Shown: positions 1 through 8,968 of the stretch, piece after piece
Position numbering within the stretch: position 1 is the first letter of the stretch
How the letters are laid out: each line of letters starts with the position of its first letter
Assembly: GCF_022095675.1 (NCBI RefSeq)
Contig: NZ_JAHYSG010000013.1
Coordinates: 1-64,000, forward strand
Source of the DNA: Dactylosporangium sp. AC04546
GTDB taxonomy: Bacteria > Actinomycetota > Actinomycetes > Mycobacteriales > Micromonosporaceae
DNA length: 64,000 nt
Direction: 5' to 3'
Notes under the pieces: model-generated
What the model saw: the letters and a program-made list of their open reading frames with translations, nothing else
What the model was told of the DNA's origin: nothing
Databases searched by the model: none
Position numbers and translations under genes: made by a program

Positions 1-114
1 CGGCCCGAGAAGGACAAGAGGGGCAAAGACAAGGGCGACCAGGCCGAGGCGATGGCCCCGACGAGCTCGGGTCCGAAGTACGACTACGACTACGACCCGG
101 ACGATCTGGACTGA
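1..114 (+). CDS. C-terminal end of an unidentified protein (5' truncated by the window)
   Basis: The open frame enters at base 1 and ends at TGA 112-114, giving 37 residues. It is rich in Lys/Asp/Glu (EKDKRGKDKGD) and closes with an acidic Tyr-Asp stretch, KYDYDYDPDDLD. Such a hydrophilic tail looks disordered and carries no recognisable domain. A hairpin with a T-rich tail lies 17 bases after the stop, so this gene probably ends its own transcript before psd. The family cannot be named from the tail alone. Confidence 0.6.
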   Translation, partial: RPEKDKRGKDKGDQAEAMAPTSSGPKYDYDYDPDDLD

Positions 115-131
115 CGACGGAATATGCTGGG

Positions 132-155
132 CCGGCGGGGACGTCACCCCGCCGG
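132..155 (+). terminator. Intrinsic terminator after the upstream partial gene
   Basis: A perfect 9-bp stem (CCGGCGGGG with CCCCGCCGG) closes a six-base loop and is followed by TCTCGCCTTTT. It sits between the stop at 114 and the psd start, and it separates the two transcripts unless psd is read through. Confidence 0.6.
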
Positions 156-185
156 TCTCGCCTTTTCCCGAGGAGTCTTCCCGAG

Positions 186-1418
186 ATGACCCAGTTTCCC
201 GTTGGCCGCCCGGTCCAGATCGGTGACCGTGCCGCCCGGGTCCTTGCCTCCGAGCTCGCCCGCCACGGCGGCCCCAAGACCGGCCTGCTGGTCGGCGCGG
301 CCGCCGGCTCCGCCGCGCTGGCCGCCGCGATCGACGCCCTGCTGCCCGACGACCGGCTGACCGTCGTCGCCGGCGGCGCGACCGGCGCCGCCGCCCTGCG
401 CGAGCACGTGGAGCGGCAGGGCCGCTGGGTGGCCGAGCGCACCCGCGTGGTCGAGTCCCTCGACGCCGCCGAGCCGGCCGACGTCGTGATCGCGGCGGAG
501 GCCCTCACCGGCAGCGCCGACGAGGCCCGCGAGGTGCTCGGCGGGCTGTCCAAGCTCGTCGCCACCGGCGGCGTGCTGACCGTGGTGGTCCCGGCGACCC
601 GCCTGCCGAGCGGCGCCGCCGACGAGGTCGAGCGCCAGGCGGCGCTCTACGGCGTGGGCAGCGACCTGGTCCTGCGCAACGTCCCGCCGGTCCGCGTCCA
701 CCGGCTGCGCCACACGCCCGCCCACCACGCCACGGCCAGCCGGCTGCTGCCCGCGCTGCGCCCGTCGAGCGTCCCGCTCACCCGCGGCATGAACATCGAC
801 TCCAACGGCGTCGCCGCCGCCGGCATCGCGCTCGGCCTGGCGGCGCTGGCCAAGGCGGCCCGCCCGAAGTCGAAGCTGTGGCTGGTCCCGGCCCTGGCCG
901 CGGCCCCGGTGGCGGCGTTCTTCCGCGACCCGCAGCGCGACGTCCCGGACGACGCGAGCGCCGTGGTGGCCGCGAGCGACGGCAAGGTCCTCGGCGTGGA
1001 GCGCATGCACGACCCGCGCTTCGGTGACATGGAGTTCCTCCGCGTCGCCGTGTTCCTGTCGGTGCTCGACGTGCACGTCAACCGCGCCCCGGTGGCCGGC
1101 AAGGTCGTCGACTACTTCGTCGAGGACGGCGGCTACGCGGCCGCGATGAAGCCGGAGGCCGAGCACAACGTGGCCGCGTACACGCTGCTGGAGACGGCCT
1201 ACGGCCCGGTGGCGGTCGTGCAGCGCACGGGCCTGATCGCCCGTCGCATCGTGCAGCGCGCCCCGGTCGGCTCGCTGCTGGCCAAGGGCGAGCGCTTCGG
1301 CCTGATCCGCTTCGGCTCCCGCACGGACGTGTACCTCCCGGCCGACAAGGCCACCCCGGCGGTCGCCCCGGGCGACCGCGTGGTCGGCGGCCAGACCGTG
1401 ATCGCCCACTGGCTCTGA
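186..1418 (+). CDS. psd: Phosphatidylserine decarboxylase with an N-terminal methyltransferase-like extension
   Basis: This enzyme decarboxylates phosphatidylserine to phosphatidylethanolamine at the membrane, using a pyruvoyl group made by self-cleavage. The catalytic part covers about residues 200-410: FFRDPQRD, ASDGKV, the metal/histidine segment VFLSVLDVHVNRAP, and the C-terminal FGSR, whose Gly-Ser bond is the expected cleavage site of the short Psd class. The protein has 410 residues, whereas the short class usually has about 210-240. The first 190 residues resemble a Rossmann-type methyltransferase fold (LLVGAAAGSAAL, then alternating strands and helices) but lack a clear SAM-binding glycine loop. 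GAGGAG stands about 13 bases before the ATG. The partner gene pssA is adjacent but convergent. Confidence 0.93.
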   Translation: MTQFPVGRPVQIGDRAARVLASELARHGGPKTGLLVGAAAGSAALAAAIDALLPDDRLTVVAGGATGAAALREHVERQGRWVAERTRVVESLDAAEPADVVIAAEALTGSADEAREVLGGLSKLVATGGVLTVVVPATRLPSGAADEVERQAALYGVGSDLVLRNVPPVRVHRLRHTPAHHATASRLLPALRPSSVPLTRGMNIDSNGVAAAGIALGLAALAKAARPKSKLWLVPALAAAPVAAFFRDPQRDVPDDASAVVAASDGKVLGVERMHDPRFGDMEFLRVAVFLSVLDVHVNRAPVAGKVVDYFVEDGGYAAAMKPEAEHNVAAYTLLETAYGPVAVVQRTGLIARRIVQRAPVGSLLAKGERFGLIRFGSRTDVYLPADKATPAVAPGDRVVGGQTVIAHWL

Positions 1419-1431
1419 CACCGGCCAGCAA

Positions 1432-1475
1432 AAAACCGCCCCGGCGACCTCGCAGCGAGGTGGCCGGGGCGGTTT
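1432..1475. terminator. Bidirectional terminator shared by psd and pssA
   Basis: The arms ACCGCCCCGGC and GCCGGGGCGGT enclose a second stem, ACCTC/GAGGT. The hairpin is flanked by an A-run on the left and TTT on the right, so it reads as a terminator on both strands. It fills the 71-base gap between the convergent stops of psd and pssA. Confidence 0.85.
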
Positions 1476-1489
1476 CAGCAGAACAAGCG

Positions 1490-2290
1490 TCAGGCGGGCT
1501 GCTGGCCGCGCTGGCGGAGCCAGAGGACCGGGCCGCTCACCAGGTAGGCGAACACGACCACCACGAAGGTCACCCGGTAGTCCACCAGGGCGCCGATCAC
1601 CGGCAGCACCAGCAGCCACGGGGGCAGGCGCAGGAGGCGGGCCAGCTTCGCATACGGGAAGCTGGAGACCATCGCCAGGCCCAGCAGGGCAACGCCCGCC
1701 ACGCGCAGGACCGGCGGCATCTCCGGGGCGATCAGGGTGCCCAGGGCCAGGACCGCCGCGCACATCGTGGTCGGGACGCCGCAGAAGAAGCGGCCGTCCT
1801 TCGGCGAGACGTTGAAGCGGGCCAGGCGGATCGCCGCGCAGGCCGCCACGAGGGCGCACGCGGGCACCAGGATCGTGCTCGGCGCCGAGCCGTTGAGCCA
1901 CGCATACACCACCACGGGCGTCGCCAGGCCGAACGAGCACATGTCGGCCAGCGAGTCCATCTGCGCGCCGAAGGGGCTGGCGACGCCGAGCCGGCGGGCC
2001 AGGAAGCCGTCGAGGCCGTCGAAGATCACGCATGCGATCAGCAGGCCCGCGGCGACGTGGACGTCGCCGTGGTTGACCGCGATGAAGATGGCCGACAGGC
2101 CGAGCATGAGGCTGCTGATGGTGCACGCGTTGACGATCGCGAAGCGGATGCGGCGGGCGAGCGTGCGCTCGCCGGGCAGCAGCGGGATGCTCAGCGACTG
2201 GGTCGCCTCGGCAGGCGCGGTCGACGGGACGGCCGGGCTGACCGGGGCGACGGAGACCACGTCTCGTGACAGACCGTCACGGCGCCGCAT
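1490..2290 (-). CDS. pssA: CDP-diacylglycerol-serine O-phosphatidyltransferase
   Basis: The enzyme makes phosphatidylserine, the substrate of Psd, from CDP-diacylglycerol and serine in the membrane. The CDP-alcohol phosphotransferase signature D-G-x2-A-R-x8-G-x3-D-x3-D is complete (DGFLARR...GAQMDSLAD), followed by several hydrophobic segments and a basic C-terminus, RQRGQQPA. The ATG at 2290 gives 266 residues, a normal family length. The frame stays open upstream to a TTG at 2671, but that extension is Arg/Pro-rich, without family features, and runs into AT-richer promoter-like DNA. The exact start is therefore uncertain, and no strong ribosome-binding site precedes 2290. Confidence 0.9.
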   Translation of the reverse strand: MRRRDGLSRDVVSVAPVSPAVPSTAPAEATQSLSIPLLPGERTLARRIRFAIVNACTISSLMLGLSAIFIAVNHGDVHVAAGLLIACVIFDGLDGFLARRLGVASPFGAQMDSLADMCSFGLATPVVVYAWLNGSAPSTILVPACALVAACAAIRLARFNVSPKDGRFFCGVPTTMCAAVLALGTLIAPEMPPVLRVAGVALLGLAMVSSFPYAKLARLLRLPPWLLVLPVIGALVDYRVTFVVVVFAYLVSGPVLWLRQRGQQPA

Positions 2291-2726
2291 GCGCAGGCGG
2301 GGCAGCCGGACCCGGCCGTTGCGGACCTCGGTCTCGGCGGGCGGGGGCACGAGCAGCGCGGTGGAGCCGGCGATGTTGCCGTCACCACGGCGGCCGACGC
2401 GTCCGGCGAAGAGCACCTGCCGGGCCAGGGAACCGCTGCGCCGCAGCCGCCCGGCCCATTGCCGGCCCCCTCCCGGGCGAGGACTGTCCGTGGTGCGTCG
2501 TCGCTGCCAAGGTGCTCTCGGCACTGATCCTCCATGTAGGAACGGGGTTCCCACGGGCTCTGTCGGGGGGAGGTTGTCCCCCTGTGTCCGTTTTTGCGAG
2601 ACCGTCTCGCGATCTACACACCATCGCACATCAGATCGCGGTTGGCGATGCCCGAGGTTGGAAACCGCCAATGAAGGCGAATCCCGCGACTACTGAGCGT
2701 ATCCCGGAATTTACCTCGGGTCCATT
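2291..2726. other. Upstream region of pssA, no convincing gene
   Basis: This 436-base stretch lies between the pssA start and the end of the first Nudix gene. The part from 2580 to 2726 is clearly less GC-rich than its surroundings and is the likely pssA promoter region. The pssA frame remains open through most of the stretch but shows no domain. I see no tRNA and no strong hairpin. Confidence 0.5.
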
Positions 2727-3455
2727 TTAACGACCCCGGTCACTCCCCTGTCGCGGAGCGGCCAAGGCCCATTGCACCACCTCGGTCGTGGACAGCCCGG
2801 TCAGCTCGGCCGGGGCGAACCAGGCCGCCGCCGCGGTCGATCCGCCGGCGTCCTCGGTCACTGTGGGTTGCGACGGTGTGGGCACCAGCACGCGGTACAG
2901 CGCCCGCACGCCGTGCCAGTCGATCGGGTAGCCCTCCGGCCCGACGGCGCCGGGGTTGCGCCGGTGGGTCACCCCGAGCAGCTCGGTGATCTCGCCGACC
3001 TGGCCGGTCTCCTCGTACAGCTCGCGGATGAGCGCGTCACCCGGCTGCTCACCGGTGTCGGTGCCGCCGCCGGGCAGGTGCCAGCGGCCCGCCCCGGGGT
3101 AGCCCGGCGCGATCTCGGTGAGCAGCACCCGCCCGTCGGGGTCGGTGGCGAGGCCGTAGGCGGCGAAGCGCTGCCCGCGCGGCAGCGCGTCCGGGCCCGG
3201 CGGCGCCGCCTCGGCGACCGGCCCGGGCTCGCCGGGGACGGGCACGACGGCGAAGAGGATCCGGTCCTCGTGCGTGTCCGCGGTGACCAGCGCGCGCACG
3301 TCCAGTACCGCCGAAACCGCGACCGCCTGCCCGGCCTCGGCGAACAGGCGCACCATCGCGGTCGCCGGGTTCTCGAAGTGGCGGATCGGGCCGCCGATGT
3401 CGGTGTCGGAGCCGGCCACCCGGCCGTAGGCGGTGATCGTCCGCGTGCGCGTCAT
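2727..3455 (-). CDS. Nudix hydrolase with a decayed N-terminal Nudix-like half
   Basis: The C-terminal half holds a complete Nudix box, GGTDTGE-x7-RELYEETG, so it should hydrolyse a nucleoside-diphosphate-linked substrate with a divalent metal. The substrate cannot be read from the sequence. The N-terminal 90 residues (HFENPATAMVRLFAEAG, then AVSAVLDVRAL) align with the first domain of the neighbouring two-domain Nudix protein but have lost the box glutamates. The C-terminal halves of the two proteins are very similar (GYPIDWHGVRA in both), so one gene arose by tandem duplication of the other. Only 4 bases separate it from the upstream gene, so they are probably co-transcribed. Confidence 0.85.
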   Translation of the reverse strand: MTRTRTITAYGRVAGSDTDIGGPIRHFENPATAMVRLFAEAGQAVAVSAVLDVRALVTADTHEDRILFAVVPVPGEPGPVAEAAPPGPDALPRGQRFAAYGLATDPDGRVLLTEIAPGYPGAGRWHLPGGGTDTGEQPGDALIRELYEETGQVGEITELLGVTHRRNPGAVGPEGYPIDWHGVRALYRVLVPTPSQPTVTEDAGGSTAAAAWFAPAELTGLSTTEVVQWALAAPRQGSDRGR

Positions 3456-3459
3456 GATC

Positions 3460-4395
3460 TCAGCGTAGGCCCGCCCCGCGAAGCGCCTCCTCGGTGACCT
3501 CCGTCAATGGCAGCTCGTCGAGCTCGTCCGGGTCGAACCAGCGGGCCTCGGCGGTCGAGCCGCCGACGTCGTGGATCACCGGCCGGCTGGAGCGCGCGAC
3601 CTGGACCTTGTAGAAGGCCCGCACGCCGTGCCAGTCGATCGGGTAGCCCTCCGGGCCGAGCTGGGCCGCGTCGCGGTGGCTGGCCACGCCGAGCAGCTCG
3701 ACGATGCGCCCCTCCTGGCCGGTCTCCTCGACCAGCTCGCGGATCAGCGCGACGCCCGGCTGCTCGCCGAAGTCGGTGCCGCCGCCCGGCAGGTGCCAGG
3801 AGCCGCCGCCCGGGTAGCCGTCGGCGACCCGGGTGAGCAGGACCCGGTTGCGCCGGTCGGTGCAGACCGCGTAGGCCGCGAAGCGCTGCGCGCGGTGCAG
3901 GCCGTCGGGGCCGGGCACGGCGTAGAACGAGGGCAGCTCGGGCACCCCGTCGGGCCGGATGTCGGTGGCGGCGTCGGGCAGGCCGAGCGCGTCGGCGGTG
4001 AACCGGCGCAGCGGCAGCTCCTCGGCCTCGTCGAGGGTGACCCATCGGGCCAGGTCGGTGGGCTGGCCCACCCGGTCGCGCAGCGCACCGCCGCGGACCG
4101 TCACCTCGTAGATGAGCCGGTCGGTGTGGATGGTCAGGCCACGGTCCGGCAGCGCCCGCATGTCGGCGAGCACGTCACGCAGCCGGGCCACGGCGACCGA
4201 CAGCCCGGTCTCGGCGGCCGTCTCGCGCACGACCGTGTCCACCGGGTTCTCGCCGTGGTCGACCGCGCCGCCGGGCAGCGACCACACGCCCGGCGTGCCG
4301 GACTTCGCCGAGGCCCGGACCAGGAGGACCTGGTCGCCGTCGGCGCAGACGCAGTACGCCGCGATGCGTCGCAGCGGCTGGAGCGCAGGAGTCAC
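3460..4395 (-). CDS. Tandem two-domain Nudix hydrolase
   Basis: Two Nudix domains stand in one chain of about 311 residues. The first (around residues 40-80) reads GGAVDHGE-x7-RETAAETG, where one of the paired metal-binding glutamates is alanine. The second (around 200-240) reads GGTDFGE-x7-RELVEETG and is intact. The second domain is therefore probably the active one. The GTG at 4395 is chosen because the frame upstream would overlap the guaA stop; it lacks a good ribosome-binding site and may be leaderless. It lies downstream of guaA on the same strand and directly upstream of its paralogue. Confidence 0.82.
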   Translation of the reverse strand: MTPALQPLRRIAAYCVCADGDQVLLVRASAKSGTPGVWSLPGGAVDHGENPVDTVVRETAAETGLSVAVARLRDVLADMRALPDRGLTIHTDRLIYEVTVRGGALRDRVGQPTDLARWVTLDEAEELPLRRFTADALGLPDAATDIRPDGVPELPSFYAVPGPDGLHRAQRFAAYAVCTDRRNRVLLTRVADGYPGGGSWHLPGGGTDFGEQPGVALIRELVEETGQEGRIVELLGVASHRDAAQLGPEGYPIDWHGVRAFYKVQVARSSRPVIHDVGGSTAEARWFDPDELDELPLTEVTEEALRGAGLR

Positions 4396-4406
4396 GTCGG
4401 TAAATT

Positions 4407-4425
4407 GTCCGGCCTTTTGCCGGAC
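4407..4425 (-). terminator. Possible terminator after guaA
   Basis: GTCCGGC and GCCGGAC form a perfect 7-bp stem around a five-base loop, and on the minus strand the stem is followed by AATTTA. It lies 32 bases past the guaA stop and just before the tandem Nudix start, so it could end the guaA transcript. The stem is short, so this is tentative. Confidence 0.4.
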
Positions 4426-4456
4426 CCGCAAGGGTGACTTCAACCTGAGGGGTGAT

Positions 4457-6010
4457 TCATTCCCATTCAATTGTCCCCGGCGGCTTGGACGTAACATCGA
4501 CGACCACGCGGTTGACCTCCCGGACCTCGTTCGTTATCCGGGTGGAAATCTTGGCGATCAGCTCGTGCGGGAGCCGGGACCAGTCGGCGGTCATCGCGTC
4601 GTCGCTGGAGACCGGGCGCAGCACGACCGGGTGGCCGTAGGTGCGGCCGTCACCCTGGACGCCGACGCTGCGGACGTCGGCCAGCAGCACGACCGGGAAC
4701 TGCCACACGCTGCGGTCGAGGCCGGCCGCGGTGAGCTCCTCGCGGGCGATCAGGTCGGCCGCGCGGAGGATGGCCAGGCGCTCCTCGTCGACGGCGCCGA
4801 TGATCCGGATCGACAGGCCGGGGCCCGGGAACGGGTGGCGCATCACCATCTCCTCGGGCAGGCCGAGCGCCGCGCCGATCTGGCGGACCTCGTCCTTGAA
4901 GAGCGTGCGCAGCGGCTCGACGAGCTGGAACTTGAGGTCCTCGGGCAGGCCGCCGACGTTGTGGTGCGACTTGATGTTGGCCGTGCCGGTGCCGCCGCCG
5001 GACTCGACCACGTCCGGGTAGAGCGTGCCCTGCACGAGGTACTCGACGTGCTCCTCGGCCTCCAACTCGCGGGCCGCCTGCTCGAAGACCCGGATGAACT
5101 CCCGGCCGACGATCTTGCGCTTCTGCTCGGGGTCGGTGACGCCGGCGAGCGCGCCGAGGAACCGGGCGGAGGCGTCGACGACCTTGAGCGTGATGCCGGT
5201 GGCCGCCACGTAGTCCTTCTCGACCTGCTCGGCCTCGCCCGCGCGCAGCAGGCCGTGGTCGACGAACACGCAGGTGAGCTGGTCGCCGACGGCCTTGTGG
5301 ACGAGCGCCGCGGCGACCGCCGAGTCGACGCCGCCGGACAGCGCGCAGAGCACCCGCTTGCTGCCGACGCGGGCCCGGACCGCCGCGACCTGCTCCTCGA
5401 TGATGTTGTTCGACGTCCAGGTCGGCTCGATGCCGGCCACCTCGTGCAGGAACCGCTTGAGGATGGTCTGGCCGTGCGCGGTGTGCGCCACCTCGGGGTG
5501 GAACTGCACGCCGGCCAGGCGGCGCTCGACGTCCTCGAACGCGGCGACCGGGGCGCCGGGCGAGCCGGCGGTGACCGTGAACCCGGCCGGGGCCGCGGTC
5601 ACGCAGTCGCCGTGGCTCATCCAGACCGACTGCTCGGCCGGCAGGTCGCGCAGCAGCACGCCGCCGGCGCCGGCCAGCCGCAGCTGGGTGCCGCCGAACT
5701 CGCGGTTGCCGGTGTGCGCCGCCTCACCCGCCAGGGCGACGGCCATCGCCTGGAAGCCGTAGCAGATGCCGAAGACCGGCACGCCGGCGCCGAACAGCGC
5801 CGGGTCGACCTGCGGGGCGCCGTCCTCGTAGACCGACGACGGGCCGCCGGACAGGATGATCGCGGCAGGCCGCTTGGCGAGCATGTCGGCGACCGGCATC
5901 GAGTGCGGCACGATCTCCGAGTAGACGTGCGCCTCGCGCACGCGGCGGGCGATCAGCTGCGCATACTGAGCGCCGAAGTCGACGACGAGAACCGGCGGCG
6001 GCGTGGTCAT
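4457..6010 (-). CDS. guaA: GMP synthase (glutamine-hydrolysing)
   Basis: It converts XMP to GMP with glutamine and ATP, the last step of guanine nucleotide synthesis, in the cytoplasm. The N-terminal glutamine amidotransferase domain shows the Cys nucleophile in GICYGFQAM and the His-Glu pair in GVQFHPEV. The ATP-pyrophosphatase loop is [14 protein letters not shown], and the C-terminal dimer domain closes with [11 protein letters not shown]. The length of 517 residues is normal. The gene starts 11 bases after the stop of the ChoD-like gene, so the two probably share a transcript. IMP dehydrogenase lies about 13 kb further on. Confidence 0.98.
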   Translation of the reverse strand: MTTPPPVLVVDFGAQYAQLIARRVREAHVYSEIVPHSMPVADMLAKRPAAIILSGGPSSVYEDGAPQVDPALFGAGVPVFGICYGFQAMAVALAGEAAHTGNREFGGTQLRLAGAGGVLLRDLPAEQSVWMSHGDCVTAAPAGFTVTAGSPGAPVAAFEDVERRLAGVQFHPEVAHTAHGQTILKRFLHEVAGIEPTWTSNNIIEEQVAAVRARVGSKRVLCALSGGVDSAVAAALVHKAVGDQLTCVFVDHGLLRAGEAEQVEKDYVAATGITLKVVDASARFLGALAGVTDPEQKRKIVGREFIRVFEQAARELEAEEHVEYLVQGTLYPDVVESGGGTGTANIKSHHNVGGLPEDLKFQLVEPLRTLFKDEVRQIGAALGLPEEMVMRHPFPGPGLSIRIIGAVDEERLAILRAADLIAREELTAAGLDRSVWQFPVVLLADVRSVGVQGDGRTYGHPVVLRPVSSDDAMTADWSRLPHELIAKISTRITNEVREVNRVVVDVTSKPPGTIEWE

Positions 6011-6021
6011 GGGCAGAAAGC

Positions 6022-7671
6022 CTATCCGGCGAGCCTGAGGGCTCCGGGCGCGCCCTCGGGCACGGCGGGGTTCGCCGGGCGGACCGGCGCGACGGGGGTG
6101 TAGGCGGCCCCGAGTGACGGGCGCGGGTCGGGTTCGCCCTTGTTGGGCCACATGGACATGGCCCGCTCGGCCTGGGCGGTGATCGTCAGCGACGGGTTCA
6201 CGCCGAGGTTGGCCGAGACCGCCGCGCCGTCGACGACGTGCAGCCCAGGGTGACCGAAGACACGGTGGTACGCGTCGACGACCCCGCCGTCGGCTGACGC
6301 GCCGATCGCCGCGCCGCCCAGGATGTGGGCCGTGACCGGGATGTTGAACACCTCGGACCAGGAGCCGCCGGGCAGGCCGCCGATCTCCTCGGCCAGCAGG
6401 CGCACGGCGTGGTTGCCGGCCGGAATCCAGGCCGGGTTGGGCTGGCCGTGGCCCTGCGTGGTCGTGAGCCGCCGGCGGCCGGTCCACGAGCGGCGGTAGT
6501 GCACGTCGAGGGAGTTGTCGGCCGACTGCATGACCAGCGCGATGATCGTCTTGTGCGACCACCGGCGCACCGACAGCGCCCGCACGTGCCGGACCGGGTG
6601 GCGGAAGAACGCGCCGAACCAGCGCAGCGGCCGCAGCGGGCCGCCGTCGGTGAGCACGGTCTGGAGCAGGCCCATCGCGTTGGAGCCGGGGCCGTAGCGG
6701 ACCGGCTCGATGTGGGTGTTCGCGTCCGGGTGGAACGAGCTGGTGATCGCCACGCCGTCGGTGAAGTCGACGTCCTTGCGCAGCGACCGGGCGCCGACGA
6801 TCGACTCGGAGTTGGTGCGGGTCAGCGCGCCGAGCCGGCCGGACAGCCCGGGCAGCAGGCCCGCGGCCCGGCACTGGTGCAGCAGCCGCTGGGTGCCGAG
6901 CGCGCCGGCGGCGAACACCACCTGGCCGGCGGTGAAGGTCTGGCGGCGCCCGCGGCGGCCGGTGCCGCGGGTCTCGATCGCGTACCCGTCGCCGTCGGGG
7001 CGCACGGCGGTGACCGTGGTCAGCGGGTGGACCACGGCGCCGAGCCGCTCGGCGAGGTACAGGTAGTTCTTGACCAGCGTGTTCTTGGCCCCGACCCGGC
7101 AGCCGGTCATGCACGAGCCGCAGTGCTCGCAGGACTGGCGCACGGGGCCGGCGCCGCCGAAGTACGGGTCGACGTCCGGCCGGCCGAAGTACACGCCGAC
7201 CGGCGTCTGGTGGAACGTCGCCGCGACGCCCATCCGCTCCGCGACCGCCTGGATCGCCACGTCGGCGCGGGTCATCCGGCGGTACGTCGTGACCCCGAGC
7301 ATCCGCTCGGCCTGGTCGTAGAAGGGGGCGAGCTCGGCCCGCCAGTCGGCGATGCCCTTCCACTGCGGGTCGTCGTAGAACGGCTGGAGGGGGCGGTAGA
7401 GGGTGTTGGCGTACACCAGGGAGCCCCCGCCGACGCCCGCGCCCGACAGCACGAGGACGTTGCGCAGCATCGTGATCCGCTGGATGCCGTAGCAGCCGAG
7501 CGCCGGCGCCCAGAGGAAGCGCCGCGAGTCCCAGGAGGTCTTCGGGAACTCGTCGTCGGCGAAGCGCCGGCCCGCCTCGAGGACCGCCACCGAATAGCCC
7601 TTCTCGGCGAGCCGCAGGGCGGCCACGCTGCCGCCGAAGCCGGAGCCGATCACCACCACGTCGTAGCGCAC
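6022..7671 (-). CDS. choD: ChoD-like FAD-dependent GMC-family oxidoreductase
   Basis: The N-terminus carries a classic FAD-binding [17 protein letters not shown], a [15 protein letters not shown] segment follows, and the C-terminus has the HILGGAAIG and [19 protein letters not shown] regions of GMC oxidoreductases. A cluster [11 protein letters not shown] at about residue 180 is typical of the mycobacterial ChoD group. It stands in the same neighbourhood as M. tuberculosis choD (Rv3409c), close to guaA and guaB. Family members are called cholesterol oxidases, but substrate evidence is weak, so the sterol activity is an inference. It has a GTG start, 549 residues and no signal peptide. Confidence 0.8.
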   Translation of the reverse strand: MRYDVVVIGSGFGGSVAALRLAEKGYSVAVLEAGRRFADDEFPKTSWDSRRFLWAPALGCYGIQRITMLRNVLVLSGAGVGGGSLVYANTLYRPLQPFYDDPQWKGIADWRAELAPFYDQAERMLGVTTYRRMTRADVAIQAVAERMGVAATFHQTPVGVYFGRPDVDPYFGGAGPVRQSCEHCGSCMTGCRVGAKNTLVKNYLYLAERLGAVVHPLTTVTAVRPDGDGYAIETRGTGRRGRRQTFTAGQVVFAAGALGTQRLLHQCRAAGLLPGLSGRLGALTRTNSESIVGARSLRKDVDFTDGVAITSSFHPDANTHIEPVRYGPGSNAMGLLQTVLTDGGPLRPLRWFGAFFRHPVRHVRALSVRRWSHKTIIALVMQSADNSLDVHYRRSWTGRRRLTTTQGHGQPNPAWIPAGNHAVRLLAEEIGGLPGGSWSEVFNIPVTAHILGGAAIGASADGGVVDAYHRVFGHPGLHVVDGAAVSANLGVNPSLTITAQAERAMSMWPNKGEPDPRPSLGAAYTPVAPVRPANPAVPEGAPGALRLAG

Positions 7672-7753
7672 GCCCCATAGTGACTCACGAGTAACTTATC
7701 CGGAAGAGGCGGTGCTTCAGCCGGGGCCCGATCTGGGGCAAACTGAGGGAACT

Positions 7754-8968
7754 ATGGCGAGACTTCCCGGCGGGCTGACCGCCTGGCGTGGTCGTCGGCT
7801 GCTGGGCAACATCCAGGAGCCGCGCCGGTCGGGGCTGCCGCTGGTGGGGGCCAGCCGGCACGCCGCGCTGCACTCGCTCGTCCTCGACGCCGTGAAGCAC
7901 GCCGATGTGGCGTTTCCCGCGGCGGTACGGCTGGGCGGCGCACCCACGGCCCGCCTCACCGCCGGCGAGCTGGTGATCGGCCTGCCGCTCGTCGCGGGCC
8001 TGCCCGCCGACCAGCTGCGCGCCGTGCTGGCGCACGAGCTCGCGCTGCCCCCGTCGCGCCACCCCGACCTGGTCCGCGGCCTGCTCAACGCCCGGCTGCG
8101 CGAGCCGGAGCCGGGCACCGCGGCCAACCGGCAGGCCCGCCTGCTCACCGCGACCGAGGGGCTGCTCGGCGAGGCCGAGCGGGTGCGCGACGCGGCCGCG
8201 GTCAACGCGGTCGGCGGCGGCCTGGGCGCGGTCGAGGACGCGGCGCTCGCCCTGCTGCGGGCGGCGGCGATCGAGGCGGTGTTCACCGCGTTCGCGGCGG
8301 CCGAGGGCACCCCGGAGGTCGACGGCCTGCCCCGGCGGGTGGCCGACCTGCACGCCGGCTGGCGGCTGCGGCTGGCCGAGTGGGGCGCGCCCGCACACGA
8401 CCTCACCGAGGTACTGGCGACCCTGCCCGACCGGCACCCGGGGCTCGCGGCCGAGCTGCGCTCGACCGCCGGCTCCGACCGGCCGGTCGCGCTGGCCGCC
8501 GACACCGTGGCGCTGGACGAGCTGTCGGCCGAGGACGAACAGGCGCTCGCCGCCGACGTCCTGACCGGCGACCTGCCCTGGACCCGCTTCGCCGACCTGC
8601 CGGTCGCGGTCTACCTGGCCGAGGTGGAGCGGCGGGCGCGGGAGTACGTGGAGGCGGTCCAGGCGGTGCTCGGCCGCGCGCCCGACGGGCGCGACGAGCT
8701 GGCCGGCACGCTGCTGCGCCGGCCGGTCGACGTGGAGCGCGCCCGCCGCGGGCTGCCGCCGGCCACCGAGGACGACGACCGCTCGGCGCCGCCGTGGATG
8801 GGGGCGACGCTGCTGGCTGTGGTCGTGGAGTACACCCTCCTGCGCCGGGGCTGGCGGCGCGCCCACCCGCTGCTGCCGCGGCGCCTCACCGGGCCGGACG
8901 GCGCCGCGCTCGACCTCAACGAGCTGGTCCGCCGCCCCGAGGAGCTCAGCCGGTACCTCAGAGACTGA
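7754..8968 (+). CDS. M48-like protein with a degenerate zinc site
   Basis: The segment GELVIGLPLVAGLPADQLRAVLAHELAL at about residues 75-102 matches the pattern just before the zinc motif of M48 peptidases (HExxH). Here it reads HELAL, so the second histidine is missing and peptidase activity is doubtful. The rest is Ala/Leu-rich and helical, with a possible hydrophobic segment near 355 (GATLLAVVVEYTLL). The ATG at 7754 follows GAGGGA at a good distance. It diverges from choD and its last 11 bases overlap the end of the convergent solute-binding gene. The function is unknown. Confidence 0.7.
   Translation: MARLPGGLTAWRGRRLLGNIQEPRRSGLPLVGASRHAALHSLVLDAVKHADVAFPAAVRLGGAPTARLTAGELVIGLPLVAGLPADQLRAVLAHELALPPSRHPDLVRGLLNARLREPEPGTAANRQARLLTATEGLLGEAERVRDAAAVNAVGGGLGAVEDAALALLRAAAIEAVFTAFAAAEGTPEVDGLPRRVADLHAGWRLRLAEWGAPAHDLTEVLATLPDRHPGLAAELRSTAGSDRPVALAADTVALDELSAEDEQALAADVLTGDLPWTRFADLPVAVYLAEVERRAREYVEAVQAVLGRAPDGRDELAGTLLRRPVDVERARRGLPPATEDDDRSAPPWMGATLLAVVVEYTLLRRGWRRAHPLLPRRLTGPDGAALDLNELVRRPEELSRYLRD

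Noticed and set aside
2291..2671. A longer N-terminus for pssA starting at TTG 2671
   Set aside because: The extra 127 residues have no family match and lie in AT-richer, promoter-like DNA. PssA proteins normally start shortly before the first membrane span.
6011..7678. Upstream extension of the guaA frame through the whole choD-like gene
   Set aside because: The extension is low-complexity Arg/Pro/Ala sequence, and the choD-like frame on the same strand has complete FAD and GMC motifs. guaA starts normally at 6010.
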